Below, piece after piece: positions 32,804 through 42,202 of a stretch of DNA of 64,000 nucleotides (position 1 is its first letter; each line of letters starts with the position of its first letter). Source of the stretch: Sphingomonas pseudosanguinis. GTDB taxonomy: Bacteria > Pseudomonadota > Alphaproteobacteria > Sphingomonadales > Sphingomonadaceae. A model generated the notes under the pieces. That model did no database searches and was not told the origin of the DNA. It worked only from the letters and a program-made list of their open reading frames with translations. The translations under genes were made by a program, and so were the position numbers. The stretch is from assembly GCF_014196255.1 (NCBI RefSeq), contig NZ_JACIDH010000001.1:1-64000 (forward strand). Direction: 5' to 3'.

Positions 32804-34195
32804 ATGCTGGCGGTTAGGAACAAGCTGGAATGGCTGGCGACGCTGTGCAATCATTCGGGGGTGGGGCTGTGGGATGCGCTGATCCACAATGGCGATGCCG
32901 CCCATGCCAAATCACGCTGGACCTGGTCGTCCGAGTTTCGGCGTCTGCTGGGCTATAGCTCCGAGGTCGATTTTCCCAATGTGATGACGTCCTGGTCGGA
33001 TTTGCTGCACCCCGATGACGTCGCACCGACCTTCGCGGCCTTTGGCCAGACGCTGGAGAGCGGCATCCCCTATTGCGTGACCTATCGCCTGAAGGTGAAG
33101 AGCGGCGATTATCGCTGGTATCAGGCGACGGGCGGCGTGGTGAAGGGGCGCAACGGCAAGGTGCGGCGCGCCAGCGGCTCGCTCGTGGATATCCACACCG
33201 CCAAGACGCTGGAACTGGAGCAGCAGGAGGCCGTGTCGGTGCTGCTCGACCGGATGCGCGGGCTGGCCGCCGGACAGCTGGCGGTGCGCATCGGCGACGA
33301 TTTCCCCGCACGTTTTGGGGAGCTGAAGAGCGATTTCAACGCGGCGATGGAGTCGCTGTGCACGACGATCGGCGGCGTGTCCCAGGCGTCGGGCATCATT
33401 CGCGGCGGTACCGACGAGGTTCGCACCGCGGCCGACGATCTGTCGCGCCGTACCGAGCAGCAGGCCGCCTCGCTGGAGGAAAGCGCCGCCGCCATCGGAG
33501 AGATCACCGATACGGTCCGCCGCTCGGCCGAGGATGCGAGCCGCGCCAATGATCTGGTCGCGCAGGCGCGCAAGGAAGCCATCGAGTCGGACGACGTCGT
33601 CGAACGCACGATCAGCGCGATGCGCGGGATCGAGCATACCTCGAACGAGATCGCCGATATTATCGGCGTGATCGACGGCATCGCGTTCCAGACCAATCTC
33701 CTCGCGCTCAATGCGGGCGTCGAGGCGGCACGCGCGGGCGATGCGGGCAAGGGCTTCGCGGTCGTCGCCTCCGAAGTGCGTGCATTGGCGCTCCGCTCCG
33801 CCGATGCGGCCAAGGATGTGAAGGCGCGGATCACCGCCAGCTCCGAACAGGTCGGCACCGGCAGCAGGCTGGTGGTCGAAACCGGACAGGCGCTGCAACG
33901 CATCAGCGGCCGGATCAACGAGATCAGCGGCCTGATGACCGACATGGCCAGCAACGCCCGGCAGCAGGCGGCGTCGCTGGAGCAGGTCAATATCGCGATC
34001 GGCGAGATGGACGGCGTGACGCAGCAGAACGCCGCGATGGTCGAGGAGGCGACCGCCCTCTCGCGCCAGCTGGCGGCGGAAGCCGAACAGTTGAACGGCC
34101 AGATCGCGCGGTTCGATGTCGGTGCCTATGGCGGACAGTCGGGCCACGCCGGGCGGACCATGGGGCGTCCCACGCTACGCGCGGTCGGTCTGTAA
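32804..34195 (+). CDS. Soluble PAS-domain methyl-accepting chemotaxis protein
   Basis: A protein of 463 residues without membrane segments, so likely cytoplasmic. A PAS/PAC domain occupies about residues 20-130 (GVGLWDALIHNG, RLLGYSSEVDFPN, WSDLLHPDDVAPTFAAF, YRWYQATGGVVKGRNGKVRRASGSLVDI). A HAMP-like segment (MRGLAAGQLAVRIGDDFPARFGEL) and the coiled-coil signalling domain follow, with hairpin tip IDGIAFQTNLLALNAGVEAARAGDAGKGFAVVA. There is no CheR-binding pentapeptide at the end. It should relay an internal or redox signal to CheA. GAGGA precedes the ATG. Confidence 0.9.
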   Translation: MLAVRNKLEWLATLCNHSGVGLWDALIHNGDAAHAKSRWTWSSEFRRLLGYSSEVDFPNVMTSWSDLLHPDDVAPTFAAFGQTLESGIPYCVTYRLKVKSGDYRWYQATGGVVKGRNGKVRRASGSLVDIHTAKTLELEQQEAVSVLLDRMRGLAAGQLAVRIGDDFPARFGELKSDFNAAMESLCTTIGGVSQASGIIRGGTDEVRTAADDLSRRTEQQAASLEESAAAIGEITDTVRRSAEDASRANDLVAQARKEAIESDDVVERTISAMRGIEHTSNEIADIIGVIDGIAFQTNLLALNAGVEAARAGDAGKGFAVVASEVRALALRSADAAKDVKARITASSEQVGTGSRLVVETGQALQRISGRINEISGLMTDMASNARQQAASLEQVNIAIGEMDGVTQQNAAMVEEATALSRQLAAEAEQLNGQIARFDVGAYGGQSGHAGRTMGRPTLRAVGL

Positions 34196-34220
34196 CGATC
34201 GGCCAGCGCAGGGGGGCTGA

Positions 34221-35216
34221 TCAGCGCGGCGGCGCCGTCGCCCCCTCATGCGCGCTATAGCCCAGCCGCGCATGGCCCTGCACCGGCCCGGCGACATCGG
34301 CGACGAGATAAAGCGGCCGCCGCTTCGATTCGATATAGAGCCGCCCCAGATACTCGCCGATCATGCCCAGCACGAACATCTGCACCGCGCCCAGGATGAC
34401 GGTGACCAGCATGGTCGAGGTCCAGCCCTGCACTGCCGTCCCCGTCAGCCAGCCGATCGCGATATAGACCAGCAGCAGCAGCGACGCCGCCGTCAGCGCC
34501 AGGCCGATATGGCTGGCCCAGCGCAAGGGGGCTGTCGAGAAACCCGTCACCGCGTCGAAGGCCAGCGCGATCATCTTACCCAGCGGATAGTGCGTCTCGC
34601 CCGCATGGCGCTCGGCGCGGTCATAGGGGAAGGGGACCTGGCGGAAACCGACCCAGGCGACCATCCCGCGAATGAAGCGCGCCTGTTCGGGCAGCGACTG
34701 CAATGCGTCGAGCGCGCGCCGGCTCATCAGGCGGAAGTCGCCGGTGTCGAGCGGGATCGGCGTGTCGGTCAGCCGGTCGAGCATCCGGTAGAAGAGCGCC
34801 GCCGTCGCCTTCTTGAACAGCGTCTCGCCCGCCCGCTTGCGCCGCACGGCATAGACCACATCGGCCTCTTGCGCCGCCATGGTCGCGCGCATCTCGGTCA
34901 GCAGTTCGGGCGGGTCCTGCAAATCGGCGTCGATGATCAGGATCTGCTCGCCCGCGCACAGGTCGAGCCCGGCGGTCAGCGCCAGCTGATGCCCGTGATT
35001 GCGCGACAGGTTGATCGCGACCAGATGCGGATCGGCGGCGGCCAGCCGCTGCATCACCGGCCAGCTGTCGTCGCGCGAGCCGTCGTTGATCAGGACGATC
35101 TCATAATCCTCGCCCACCGCCGCGCGCGCCGCGCCCGAGATGCGCGCGTGCAGCACGTCCAGACAGGCGGCTTCGTTATAGCAGGGGACGACGACGGACA
35201 GGGCGGGGCGCTTCAT
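34221..35216 (-). CDS. GT2 glycosyltransferase, polyprenyl-phosphate sugar transferase type
   Basis: A protein of 331 residues resembling ArnC/GtrB/DPM1-like enzymes that move a sugar from a nucleotide donor to a polyprenyl phosphate. The N-terminal GT-A domain has SVVVPCYNEAACLDVLHARI, EIVLINDGSRDDS, AINLSRNHGHQLALTAGLD and the metal site LIIDADLQDPPELL. Two C-terminal hydrophobic segments (IGLALTAASLLLLVYIAIGWL and MLVTVILGAVQMFVLGMIGEYLGRLYIE) anchor it in the inner membrane. No sugar gene lies alongside, so the substrate is open. Confidence 0.9.
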   Translation of the reverse strand: MKRPALSVVVPCYNEAACLDVLHARISGAARAAVGEDYEIVLINDGSRDDSWPVMQRLAAADPHLVAINLSRNHGHQLALTAGLDLCAGEQILIIDADLQDPPELLTEMRATMAAQEADVVYAVRRKRAGETLFKKATAALFYRMLDRLTDTPIPLDTGDFRLMSRRALDALQSLPEQARFIRGMVAWVGFRQVPFPYDRAERHAGETHYPLGKMIALAFDAVTGFSTAPLRWASHIGLALTAASLLLLVYIAIGWLTGTAVQGWTSTMLVTVILGAVQMFVLGMIGEYLGRLYIESKRRPLYLVADVAGPVQGHARLGYSAHEGATAPPR

Positions 35217-35231
35217 GACGCCGCCGGTTTA

Positions 35232-35499
35232 GGGTCCGGCCCCATAAACGGCAATGGCCGTGACGGAGCCGATTTTGGTTCAGGGCAAGAAGCGAGGAGT
35301 GGAGCGATGCTTGCGCATCGAGACCGACGAGCGACGCCATCCTGGGGTAAAATCGGCCCGCCGCACAGCGGTTGCCCTGTCGCGCCCGCCGCCTGCGCCG
35401 CACGTCTTGCAGGTAGCGCCGCTACCTGCTGCACCGCGCTCCTTGCCGGACGAACACGACAGGGCAATCACGACCGTTGCCGCTTATGGGGCCGGACCC
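35232..35499. mobile_element. 268-bp MITE-like element with 32-bp inverted ends
   Basis: 35232-35263 and the reverse complement of 35468-35499 agree at 29 of 32 positions, both starting GGGTCCGGCCCCATAA. The inside has no believable gene but carries a perfect 21-base palindrome at 35409-35429 (arms GCAGGTAGCG and CGCTACCTGC). Size and ends fit a small non-autonomous transposable element. No target duplication is obvious. It fills almost the whole gap between the glycosyltransferase and the M48 protease genes. Confidence 0.6.
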
Positions 35500-35520
35500 T
35501 CGCGGCGTCCGAAGCGTCCG

Positions 35521-36936
35521 TCACCCGTTGACGACAAGCTTGACCAAGCGGCCCGGCGTCAGCGCCTGTTCCGCATCCAACCCGTTCAGCGTGATGAAGC
35601 GTTCGCGCTTGTAATCGGGATAGGCCATGCGCGCCGCAAGGCTGTCGATCGTGTCGCCCTGACGGACGGTCACGATGCTGATCTTCTTGCCGCGAATGGC
35701 ATTGGCTTCGGCGGTCGAGAGCGGCGCGACCGAGGCGAGCAGCGGCTGGAACGGCCCGATCCCCGAACCCGCCGGCGTGACCAGCGTGAAGGTATAGGTG
35801 GCCGAGGGGAAGCGGTACGCGACCACCGTCGCATCCACCGCGCGGCGATTGGCGGCGGCGCGCGTCGTCACATAGGCATAGGGGATGCCGTTGGCAGTGC
35901 CGTTCTGCAACTGGCCCGAGGGGGTGCCGGTGCCGAGCTGGCCGAAACGCTGGGTGATCGCCTGGCCCAGATCGCTGCCCTGGGCGAGGCGCATCTCGGC
36001 CTGTCCGCCCTGGCCGACGATGCTCACCGCATCGCTGCCATTGGCGATGCGATAGCCGCTGGGCGCGGTGAATTTCAGCTTCAGGCCCGGATGGCGGAAG
36101 GTCTGGCCGTCGATGATGCCTTCCTTGGGATCGTCGTCATAGGGCATGCCGTCGAGCATCCGCAGGAAGGCGGTGTCCTGCGCCGGCGTGGTCTCGGGCC
36201 GGCCGGTCGCTTGCGCCAGCGCGGCGGCGCGGCGCACGCGGTCGGCGCTGTTGGGGTGGGTCGACGCCCAGGTGGGCACGGCATTGGCATCGCGCCCCGC
36301 CGTGCGCGCCGCCAGATTGCTCGACGCCGCCAGCGAGGCGAGCATGTCGGCCGAGGCGTAAGGATCATAGCCGGCGGCGGTCATGTAGCGGATGCCCAGG
36401 CCATCGGCCTGATATTCCTGATCGCGCCCATATTTCAGCGTGTAGAGCTGCGCACCGGTGCCGACGACCTGGCTGGCGAGATTGCTGCCGGTCAGCAGCC
36501 CCGCACCCGCCGCCAGGATCGAGCCGATGGTCGAGCGGGTGTTGCGGCTCTGCGAGTGACGCGCGGCGACATGGCCGACCTCATGCCCCAGCACCGAGGC
36601 GAGCTCGGCCTCCGAGTTCATCAGCGCGAGCAGCTGGCGCGTGACATAGATATAGCCGCCGGGGATGGCGAAGGCGTTCTCGACCGGCGAATTGAGCGTG
36701 GTGACGGTGAAGTCGCCCTGCGCGTTCGACAGGCCCGACTGGACCGCGACCCGCTTGCCGACGCGCTCGACGAACGCCGCCTGCGGGCCGGTGTAGCGGC
36801 CGCCATATTGCTTGACGAGTTCGGGATTGGCCTGCGCCCCTTGCGCCTTGTCCGAGGCGGAGATTGATCGCGCCTGCTGGGCGGCGGCGGGGGTCGCGAC
36901 GAGCGCGAGCATGGCGGCGGCGGTGACGAAACGCAT
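35521..36936 (-). CDS. Exported M48-family metalloprotease
   Basis: A protein of 471 residues. A signal peptide (MRFVTAAAMLALVATPAAAQ) is followed by an M48 peptidase domain with the zinc motif HEVGH (SVLGHEVGHVAARHSQSRN, near residue 120). A middle domain and a C-terminal LysM-like segment (VRQGDTIDSLAARMAYPDYKRERFITLNGL) complete it. It resembles BepA/YfgC-type periplasmic proteases that look after outer-membrane protein assembly, and the LysM-like end may tether it to peptidoglycan. Frame and start are clear. Confidence 0.9.
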   Translation of the reverse strand: MRFVTAAAMLALVATPAAAQQARSISASDKAQGAQANPELVKQYGGRYTGPQAAFVERVGKRVAVQSGLSNAQGDFTVTTLNSPVENAFAIPGGYIYVTRQLLALMNSEAELASVLGHEVGHVAARHSQSRNTRSTIGSILAAGAGLLTGSNLASQVVGTGAQLYTLKYGRDQEYQADGLGIRYMTAAGYDPYASADMLASLAASSNLAARTAGRDANAVPTWASTHPNSADRVRRAAALAQATGRPETTPAQDTAFLRMLDGMPYDDDPKEGIIDGQTFRHPGLKLKFTAPSGYRIANGSDAVSIVGQGGQAEMRLAQGSDLGQAITQRFGQLGTGTPSGQLQNGTANGIPYAYVTTRAAANRRAVDATVVAYRFPSATYTFTLVTPAGSGIGPFQPLLASVAPLSTAEANAIRGKKISIVTVRQGDTIDSLAARMAYPDYKRERFITLNGLDAEQALTPGRLVKLVVNG

Positions 36937-37398
36937 CGATGACGGACTCCCTGTTCGCGCTTTTCAAAGCGTGTCGCGGGCATGGGTTCCAGGATTTTGT
37001 TACGGGGGCGTCATTCTGGCGTCAGGATCGTCTCCAACGGCGGGGCGTACCCCGGCGAAGGCCGGGGTCCAGTTTCTTCTCAGTCTGTGATGCGCGAAAC
37101 GGTGCGGGGCAGGCATCTGCCTCGCATCGCCGCTGAGCTCTGGCGTTCGCGGGGTACAAGAACTGGTTCGCGCGGAGGCGCGGAGGACGCAGAGGTGTCT
37201 GGCCGCGCCGCACAGGTCGGCCGCCCCTCCAGCCAAACATTCCTCCCCTGTAAGGGGAGGGGGACCATGCGCAGCATGGTGGAGGGGTGTCACCCCTATC
37301 GAGAGCGGGACACCCCTCCGTCAGGGCTTACACCCTGCCACCTCCCCTTACAGGGGAGGAAAGTGCAATTTTGGCGCAGCGCGCATCCTCCGCGCAAA
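36937..37398. repeat. 462-base gap with C, B and D repeats
   Basis: No gene is seen. A family C repeat lies at 37040-37062, a family B repeat at 37162-37195, and a full family D palindrome (D4) at 37239-37361, with CCTCCCCTGTAAGGGGAGG at its left end and its reverse at the right end. The same three families recur in the rbfA-yceI gap. Confidence 0.85.
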
Positions 37399-39498
37399 TT
37401 AAACCCGCTCCACCATACTCACCACATCGGCCGCCCGCAGCGCCGCGATCAGGCGCATCAGGTGTTGCAGGTCGTGTACCTCGACATCGATCAGGTTCGT
37501 ATGGAAGCGCGTGTCGCGCGTATCCAGCCGGACGTTGATGATGTTGGCCTTATGCTGGCCGATGATCGTCGCCAGGATGCCCAGCGCGCCGGGCTCGTTC
37601 TTGACCATGACCGAGATGCGCGCGGTCGCGCCCTCGCTGTCGTCGCCCCAGGACACGTCGACCCAGTCGGTTTCCTCGTCGGTCCGATCCGCCAGCTCGG
37701 CCAGTACCGGGCACTGGATCGCGTGCACCTCGATCCCCGCATCGGGACGGCGCAGGCCGACGATCCGGTCGCCGGGCACCGGGTGACAGCATTGCGCGAG
37801 ATCGTATGCGACGCCGGGCGTCAGCCCCTTGATCGAGATCGCGCTCGACTGCGGCGGGACGGCGGCGACATCCGCGCCCGCCGAGCCGGGCATCAGCGCC
37901 TCCATCACGGCGGCGTCGGACAGGGTGCGCCTGGCGATCGCGATCATTAGATGCGCCTCGTCGGGCATCTTCAACCGCTGCAGCGCATGGGTCAGCGCAT
38001 CGGGGCCGATCTGCGCGGGCAGGCGGCGGACGATATCCTCGTACAGCTTGGTGCCGAGCGTCACCTGCTCGTCGCGCTCGGCATGGCGCAGATGGCGGCG
38101 GATCGCGGCGAGCGCCTTGCCGGTGATCGCCAGATTCAGCCAATTGGCCTGCGGCGTCTGTCCCGCCGAGCGCAATATCTGCACCTGGTCACCGTTCGAG
38201 ATGACGGTCGACAGTGGCACGACGCGGCCATTGAGTTTGGCACCCACCGCCTGGTCACCCAGATCGGTGTGCACCGCATAGGCGAAGTCGATCGGCGTCG
38301 CGCCCTTGGGCAGCTGGATCAGCTCGCCCTTGGGGGTGAAGGCGAAGATGCGATCCTGATACATCGCCATCTTCGTATGCTCGATCAGCTCTTCGGGGCT
38401 GTCCGAGGTGTCGAGGATTTCGACGAGATCGCGAATCCAGCTGACCTGCGCGTCGTGGCGGGTCGCCTGCTTGTAGGTCCAGTGCGCCGCCAGACCGAAA
38501 TCGGCCTCGGCATGCATTTCCGGCGTGCGAATCTGAATCTCGATGCGCGCATTGTCGGCATGGATGACGGATGTGTGCAGCGAGCGATAGCCGTTGCGCT
38601 TGGGCGTCGAGATATAATCCTTGAACCGCCCCGGCACCATCGGCCAGCGGCGATGAATCAGGCCCAGCGCGCGGTAGCAATCCTCTTCCGTGGGTACGAT
38701 CGCACGGAAGGCCATGACGTCGGACAGCTGCTCGAAGCTGATGTGCCGCTCGTTCATCTTGCGGAAGATCGAGAAGGCGGACTTTTCGCGCCCCGTCACC
38801 TCGGCATCGACGCCGCCGCGCGACATGAGGAGCTTCAGGCCCGAGGCGATCTTGGCGATCCGGTCGCCGCCGCCCTCCTTCATCTGAGCGAGACGCAGCG
38901 TGATCGATTCATACGCCTCGGGTTCGAGCTGCTGGAAGGAGAGCATCTGCATCTCCTTCATGAACTCGTACATGCCGATCCGCTCGGCGAGCGGGGCGTA
39001 GATGTCCATCGTCTCCTTCGCGATGCGGCGGCGCTTCTCCGGCTTCGCGATGTGATGGAGGGTGCGCATATTGTGGAGGCGATCGGCCAGCTTGACCAGC
39101 AAGACGCGGATGTCGTCCGACATGGCGAGCAGGAACTTGCGCAGATTCTCGGCCGCGCGTTCGCTCTCGGTCTGCGCCTCGATCTTGGACAGCTTGGTGA
39201 CGCCGTCGACCAGCCGCGCGACATTGGGACCGAACAGCCGCTCGATCTCGTCATAGGTGGCGACGGTATCCTCGATCGTGTCGTGCAGGATGGCGGTGGC
39301 GATCGTCTCGTCATCCAGATGCAGGTCGGTGAGAATCCCGGCCACCTCGATCGGATGGCTGAAATACGGGTCGCCCGAGGCACGCTTCTGGCTGCCATGC
39401 GCCTTCATCGAGAAGACATAGGCACGGTTGAGCAGCGCCTCATCGGCCTGGGGGTCATAGTCGAGCACGCGGTCGACGAGTTCATACTGGCGGAGCAC
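37399..39498 (-). CDS. RelA/SpoT bifunctional (p)ppGpp synthetase/hydrolase
   Basis: A protein of about 699 residues controlling the stringent response. The HD hydrolase domain is intact (GDPYFSHPIEVAGIL, LHDTIEDT), followed by the synthetase domain (RFKDYISTPKRNGYRSLHTSV), a TGS domain (AFTPKGELIQLPKGATPIDFAYAVHTDLG) and a C-terminal ACT domain. Intact HD residues imply both activities, as in Rsh of alphaproteobacteria. The start is uncertain: GTG at 39498 gives the usual MLRQYELVDRV-type N-terminus, ATG at 39537 adds 13 residues, and neither has a clear ribosome site. Longer frames upstream run into a repeat. Confidence 0.93.
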   Translation of the reverse strand: MLRQYELVDRVLDYDPQADEALLNRAYVFSMKAHGSQKRASGDPYFSHPIEVAGILTDLHLDDETIATAILHDTIEDTVATYDEIERLFGPNVARLVDGVTKLSKIEAQTESERAAENLRKFLLAMSDDIRVLLVKLADRLHNMRTLHHIAKPEKRRRIAKETMDIYAPLAERIGMYEFMKEMQMLSFQQLEPEAYESITLRLAQMKEGGGDRIAKIASGLKLLMSRGGVDAEVTGREKSAFSIFRKMNERHISFEQLSDVMAFRAIVPTEEDCYRALGLIHRRWPMVPGRFKDYISTPKRNGYRSLHTSVIHADNARIEIQIRTPEMHAEADFGLAAHWTYKQATRHDAQVSWIRDLVEILDTSDSPEELIEHTKMAMYQDRIFAFTPKGELIQLPKGATPIDFAYAVHTDLGDQAVGAKLNGRVVPLSTVISNGDQVQILRSAGQTPQANWLNLAITGKALAAIRRHLRHAERDEQVTLGTKLYEDIVRRLPAQIGPDALTHALQRLKMPDEAHLMIAIARRTLSDAAVMEALMPGSAGADVAAVPPQSSAISIKGLTPGVAYDLAQCCHPVPGDRIVGLRRPDAGIEVHAIQCPVLAELADRTDEETDWVDVSWGDDSEGATARISVMVKNEPGALGILATIIGQHKANIINVRLDTRDTRFHTNLIDVEVHDLQHLMRLIAALRAADVVSMVERV

Positions 39499-39589
39499 GA
39501 AATCAGATTTGCGGGGTAGGGATGGGCATTGCAACATTTTTGATGCGATCAGGGTGATCGATTCGCGGTGATGCTTCTTCTTTTTTGAC

Positions 39590-39753
39590 GCCCCTCCCGC
39601 AGGCGGGAGGGGTTTGGGGAGGGCATGGGGTCTCACCGAGTCTGTCGCTTGTGGCGTGCCCTCCCCCATCCCCTCCCGCCTGCGGGAGGGGAGCGGCAAG
39701 ACGGTAGGGATTCCTATCCCTCGCTCCGTTCCGCCTGAGCGAAGTCGAAGGCC
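39590..39753. repeat. D-like palindrome and family A repeat upstream of relA/spoT
   Basis: CCCCTCCCGCAGGCGGGAGGGG (left part) and its near copy CCCTCCCGCCTGCGGGAGGG bracket 39590-39693, a variant of family D. A single family A repeat lies at 39728-39753, close to the end of the helicase gene. The gap 39499-39769 holds no gene. Confidence 0.75.
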
Positions 39754-39769
39754 ATACGAATCCCTTACC

Positions 39770-42202
39770 TCACGCCCCCATCGCCTCCGCCGCGAGCGCT
39801 TCCGCCTCGATCAACAGATCGTCATCCGCACTCCCCGTCGCGACCTTTTCCCGCCCGATCAGCACCAGCACCGGCACCGCCAGCGGGCTCACCCGCTCCA
39901 GATCGACGTGCAGCATCGTGCCCCCCGCCCGGTCGAGCAGATTCGCCAGCCGCCCCACATCGGTCATCCGCGCCCGCGCATCGTCCCACGCCGCCTGGAG
40001 CAGCAGATGGCCGGGCTCGTACTTGCGCAGCACGTCGTAGATCAGGTCGGTCGAAAAGGTCACCTGCCGCCCGGTCTTGCGCTTGCCGGGATGCTGGCGG
40101 TCGACCAGCCCGCCGATCACCGCGACCTCGCGAAAGGCCCGCTTGAGCAGATGCGATTGCTGCACCCAGTCGACGAACTCGTTTTCGAGGATGTCGGGGG
40201 AGAAGAGGCTCGCCGGATCGGTTACCTTCTCCAGCCCGTAACAGGCGAGCGCATAGTCGCTGGCGACGAAACCCAGCGGCTTCAGCCCCTGCGCCTCCAT
40301 CCGCCGGGTGATCAGCATCCCCAGCGACTGATGCGCGTTCCACCCCTCGAAGCTGTAGGCGACCATGTAATGCCGCCCCTCGCGCGGGAAGGTCTCGACC
40401 AGCAACTGGCCGGGGCGGGGGAGGACCGAGCGGCGGTCCTGCATCTCCAGCCAGTCGTGCACGTCCGGGGGAAAGCGGTCCCACTCTTTCCGGTCGGCGA
40501 GGAATGCGCGCACTCGGTCGGCGAGACTGGTCGACAGCGGCATCCGGCTGCCGCCATAGGTCGGGATGCGCGCGGGGCGGGAGGTGGCGCGGACGATCAG
40601 GTCCTCGCCGTCTATCGATTCCACCTCCAGGCTGAGACCGGCGAATAAGAAGGTGTCGCCGGGCGCCAGCGTCGCGGCGAAGCCTTCCTCGACGCGGCCG
40701 AGCTGGCGGCCGTTGCGGAAGCGGACCTTGAGCATCGTCGCTTCCACGATGATCCCGGCGTTGAGGCGGTGTTGGGCGACGAATTGCGGATGGGTGACGC
40801 GCCACGTCCCGTCCGGCTGCTGGACCAGCCGCTTGAACCGGTCATAGGCTTTCAGCGCATAGCCGCCGTCCGCGATGAAGCGCAGCACCCGCTCGAACGT
40901 TTCGTCGTCCAGCGCCGAATAAGGCATGGCCGAGCGGATTTCGTCGAGCAGCGCGCCCTGCTCGAACGGTGCGGCGCAGGCACAGGCCATGACATGCTGC
41001 GCCAGCACGTCGAGCGCACCGGGGCGGAACAGGTCGGGGTCCAGCTCGCCCGCCTCCACCGCATCGAGCGCGGCGCGTGCCTCCAGATATTCGAAGCGGT
41101 TGCCGGGGACCAGGATCGCGCGGCTCGACTCGTCCAGCCGGTGGTTGGCGCGGCCGATGCGTTGCAGGAGGCGCGACGAGCCCTTGGGCGCCCCCATCTG
41201 GATCACGCAATCGACATCGCCCCAGTCGACGCCGAGGTCGAGGCTGGCGGTCGCGACCAGCGCGCGAAGCTGGCCGTCCGCCATCGCCGCCTCGACCTTC
41301 GCCCTCGCCTCCAGCGAGAGTGAGCCGTGATGGACGCCGATCGGCAGGCTCTTGTCATTGGCCTTCCACAGATCCTGGAAGATCAGCTCGGCCAGGCTGC
41401 GCGTGTTGCAGAAGAGGATGGTGGTCCGGTTCGCCTCGATGACGCGCATCACTTGGCTCGCGGCGTAACGGCCCGAATGGCCCGCCCAGGGGATGCGATC
41501 CTCTGGCAGCAGGATCGAGATGTCCGGCGGCGCGCCGGGCTCGCCGGTGACGAGGCCGACCGCATCGATGTCACCATCGGGCGCGAGCCAGGCGCGATAG
41601 CCGTCCGGGTCCGCCACCGTTGCCGACAGCGCGACGCGGCGCATGGCGGGGGCGATCCGCTGGAGCCGTGCCATGCACAGGGACAGCAGGTCGCCGCGCT
41701 TGCCGGTGGCGAAGGCATGGACCTCGTCGACCACGATCGTCTTGAGGCTGGCGAACATCGTCCCGGCATCGGGATAGCTGAGCAGCAGCGACAGCGATTC
41801 GGGCGTGGTGAGGAGTATCTGCGGCGGCTTCACCCGCTGCCGCGCCTTCTTGTCCGACGAGGTGTCTCCGGTGCGTGTCTCGACCCGGATGTCGAGGCCC
41901 ATCTCCTCGATCGGCGTGACGAGGTTGCGGCGGATGTCGACCGCCAAGGCTTTCAGCGGCGAGACATAGAGGGTGTGCAGCCCCTCGCTCGGGGCTTCGA
42001 TCAGCTCGGTCAGCGTCGGCAAGAACCCCGCCAGTGTCTTGCCCGCACCGGTCGTCGCGACCAGCAGCGCGTGGCGTCCGGCGCGCGCTTCCTCCAACAT
42101 CGCCAGCTGGTGGCTACGCGGCTGCCAGCCCTTGGCGGCGAACCAGTCGGTCAGGGCAGGGGGAAGGGAACCGGGGAGCATCCCGAAGGATATAGGTATC
42201 AT
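39770..42202 (-). CDS. Ligase-associated DNA-damage-response DEXH-box helicase (Lhr-like)
   Basis: A protein of about 810 residues of the Lhr-like superfamily 2 helicases. Motif I is LLVATTGAGKTLAGF, motif II VVDEVHAFA, and motif VI QRIGRANHR. It has the long Lhr C-terminal region. Such helicases occur with a metallo-beta-lactamase exonuclease and an ATP-dependent DNA ligase in a repair set found in many bacteria. The ATG at 42202 overlaps the ATG of the divergent exonuclease; an internal ATG at 42181 (MLPGSLPPALTDWF) may be the true start. Confidence 0.88.
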   Translation of the reverse strand: MIPISFGMLPGSLPPALTDWFAAKGWQPRSHQLAMLEEARAGRHALLVATTGAGKTLAGFLPTLTELIEAPSEGLHTLYVSPLKALAVDIRRNLVTPIEEMGLDIRVETRTGDTSSDKKARQRVKPPQILLTTPESLSLLLSYPDAGTMFASLKTIVVDEVHAFATGKRGDLLSLCMARLQRIAPAMRRVALSATVADPDGYRAWLAPDGDIDAVGLVTGEPGAPPDISILLPEDRIPWAGHSGRYAASQVMRVIEANRTTILFCNTRSLAELIFQDLWKANDKSLPIGVHHGSLSLEARAKVEAAMADGQLRALVATASLDLGVDWGDVDCVIQMGAPKGSSRLLQRIGRANHRLDESSRAILVPGNRFEYLEARAALDAVEAGELDPDLFRPGALDVLAQHVMACACAAPFEQGALLDEIRSAMPYSALDDETFERVLRFIADGGYALKAYDRFKRLVQQPDGTWRVTHPQFVAQHRLNAGIIVEATMLKVRFRNGRQLGRVEEGFAATLAPGDTFLFAGLSLEVESIDGEDLIVRATSRPARIPTYGGSRMPLSTSLADRVRAFLADRKEWDRFPPDVHDWLEMQDRRSVLPRPGQLLVETFPREGRHYMVAYSFEGWNAHQSLGMLITRRMEAQGLKPLGFVASDYALACYGLEKVTDPASLFSPDILENEFVDWVQQSHLLKRAFREVAVIGGLVDRQHPGKRKTGRQVTFSTDLIYDVLRKYEPGHLLLQAAWDDARARMTDVGRLANLLDRAGGTMLHVDLERVSPLAVPVLVLIGREKVATGSADDDLLIEAEALAAEAMGA

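Noticed and set aside
37399..39699. A longer RelA/SpoT protein starting at 39699
   Set aside because: The extra N-terminal residues are encoded by the palindromic repeat at 39590-39693 and have no family counterpart, and the family N-terminus begins near 39498.
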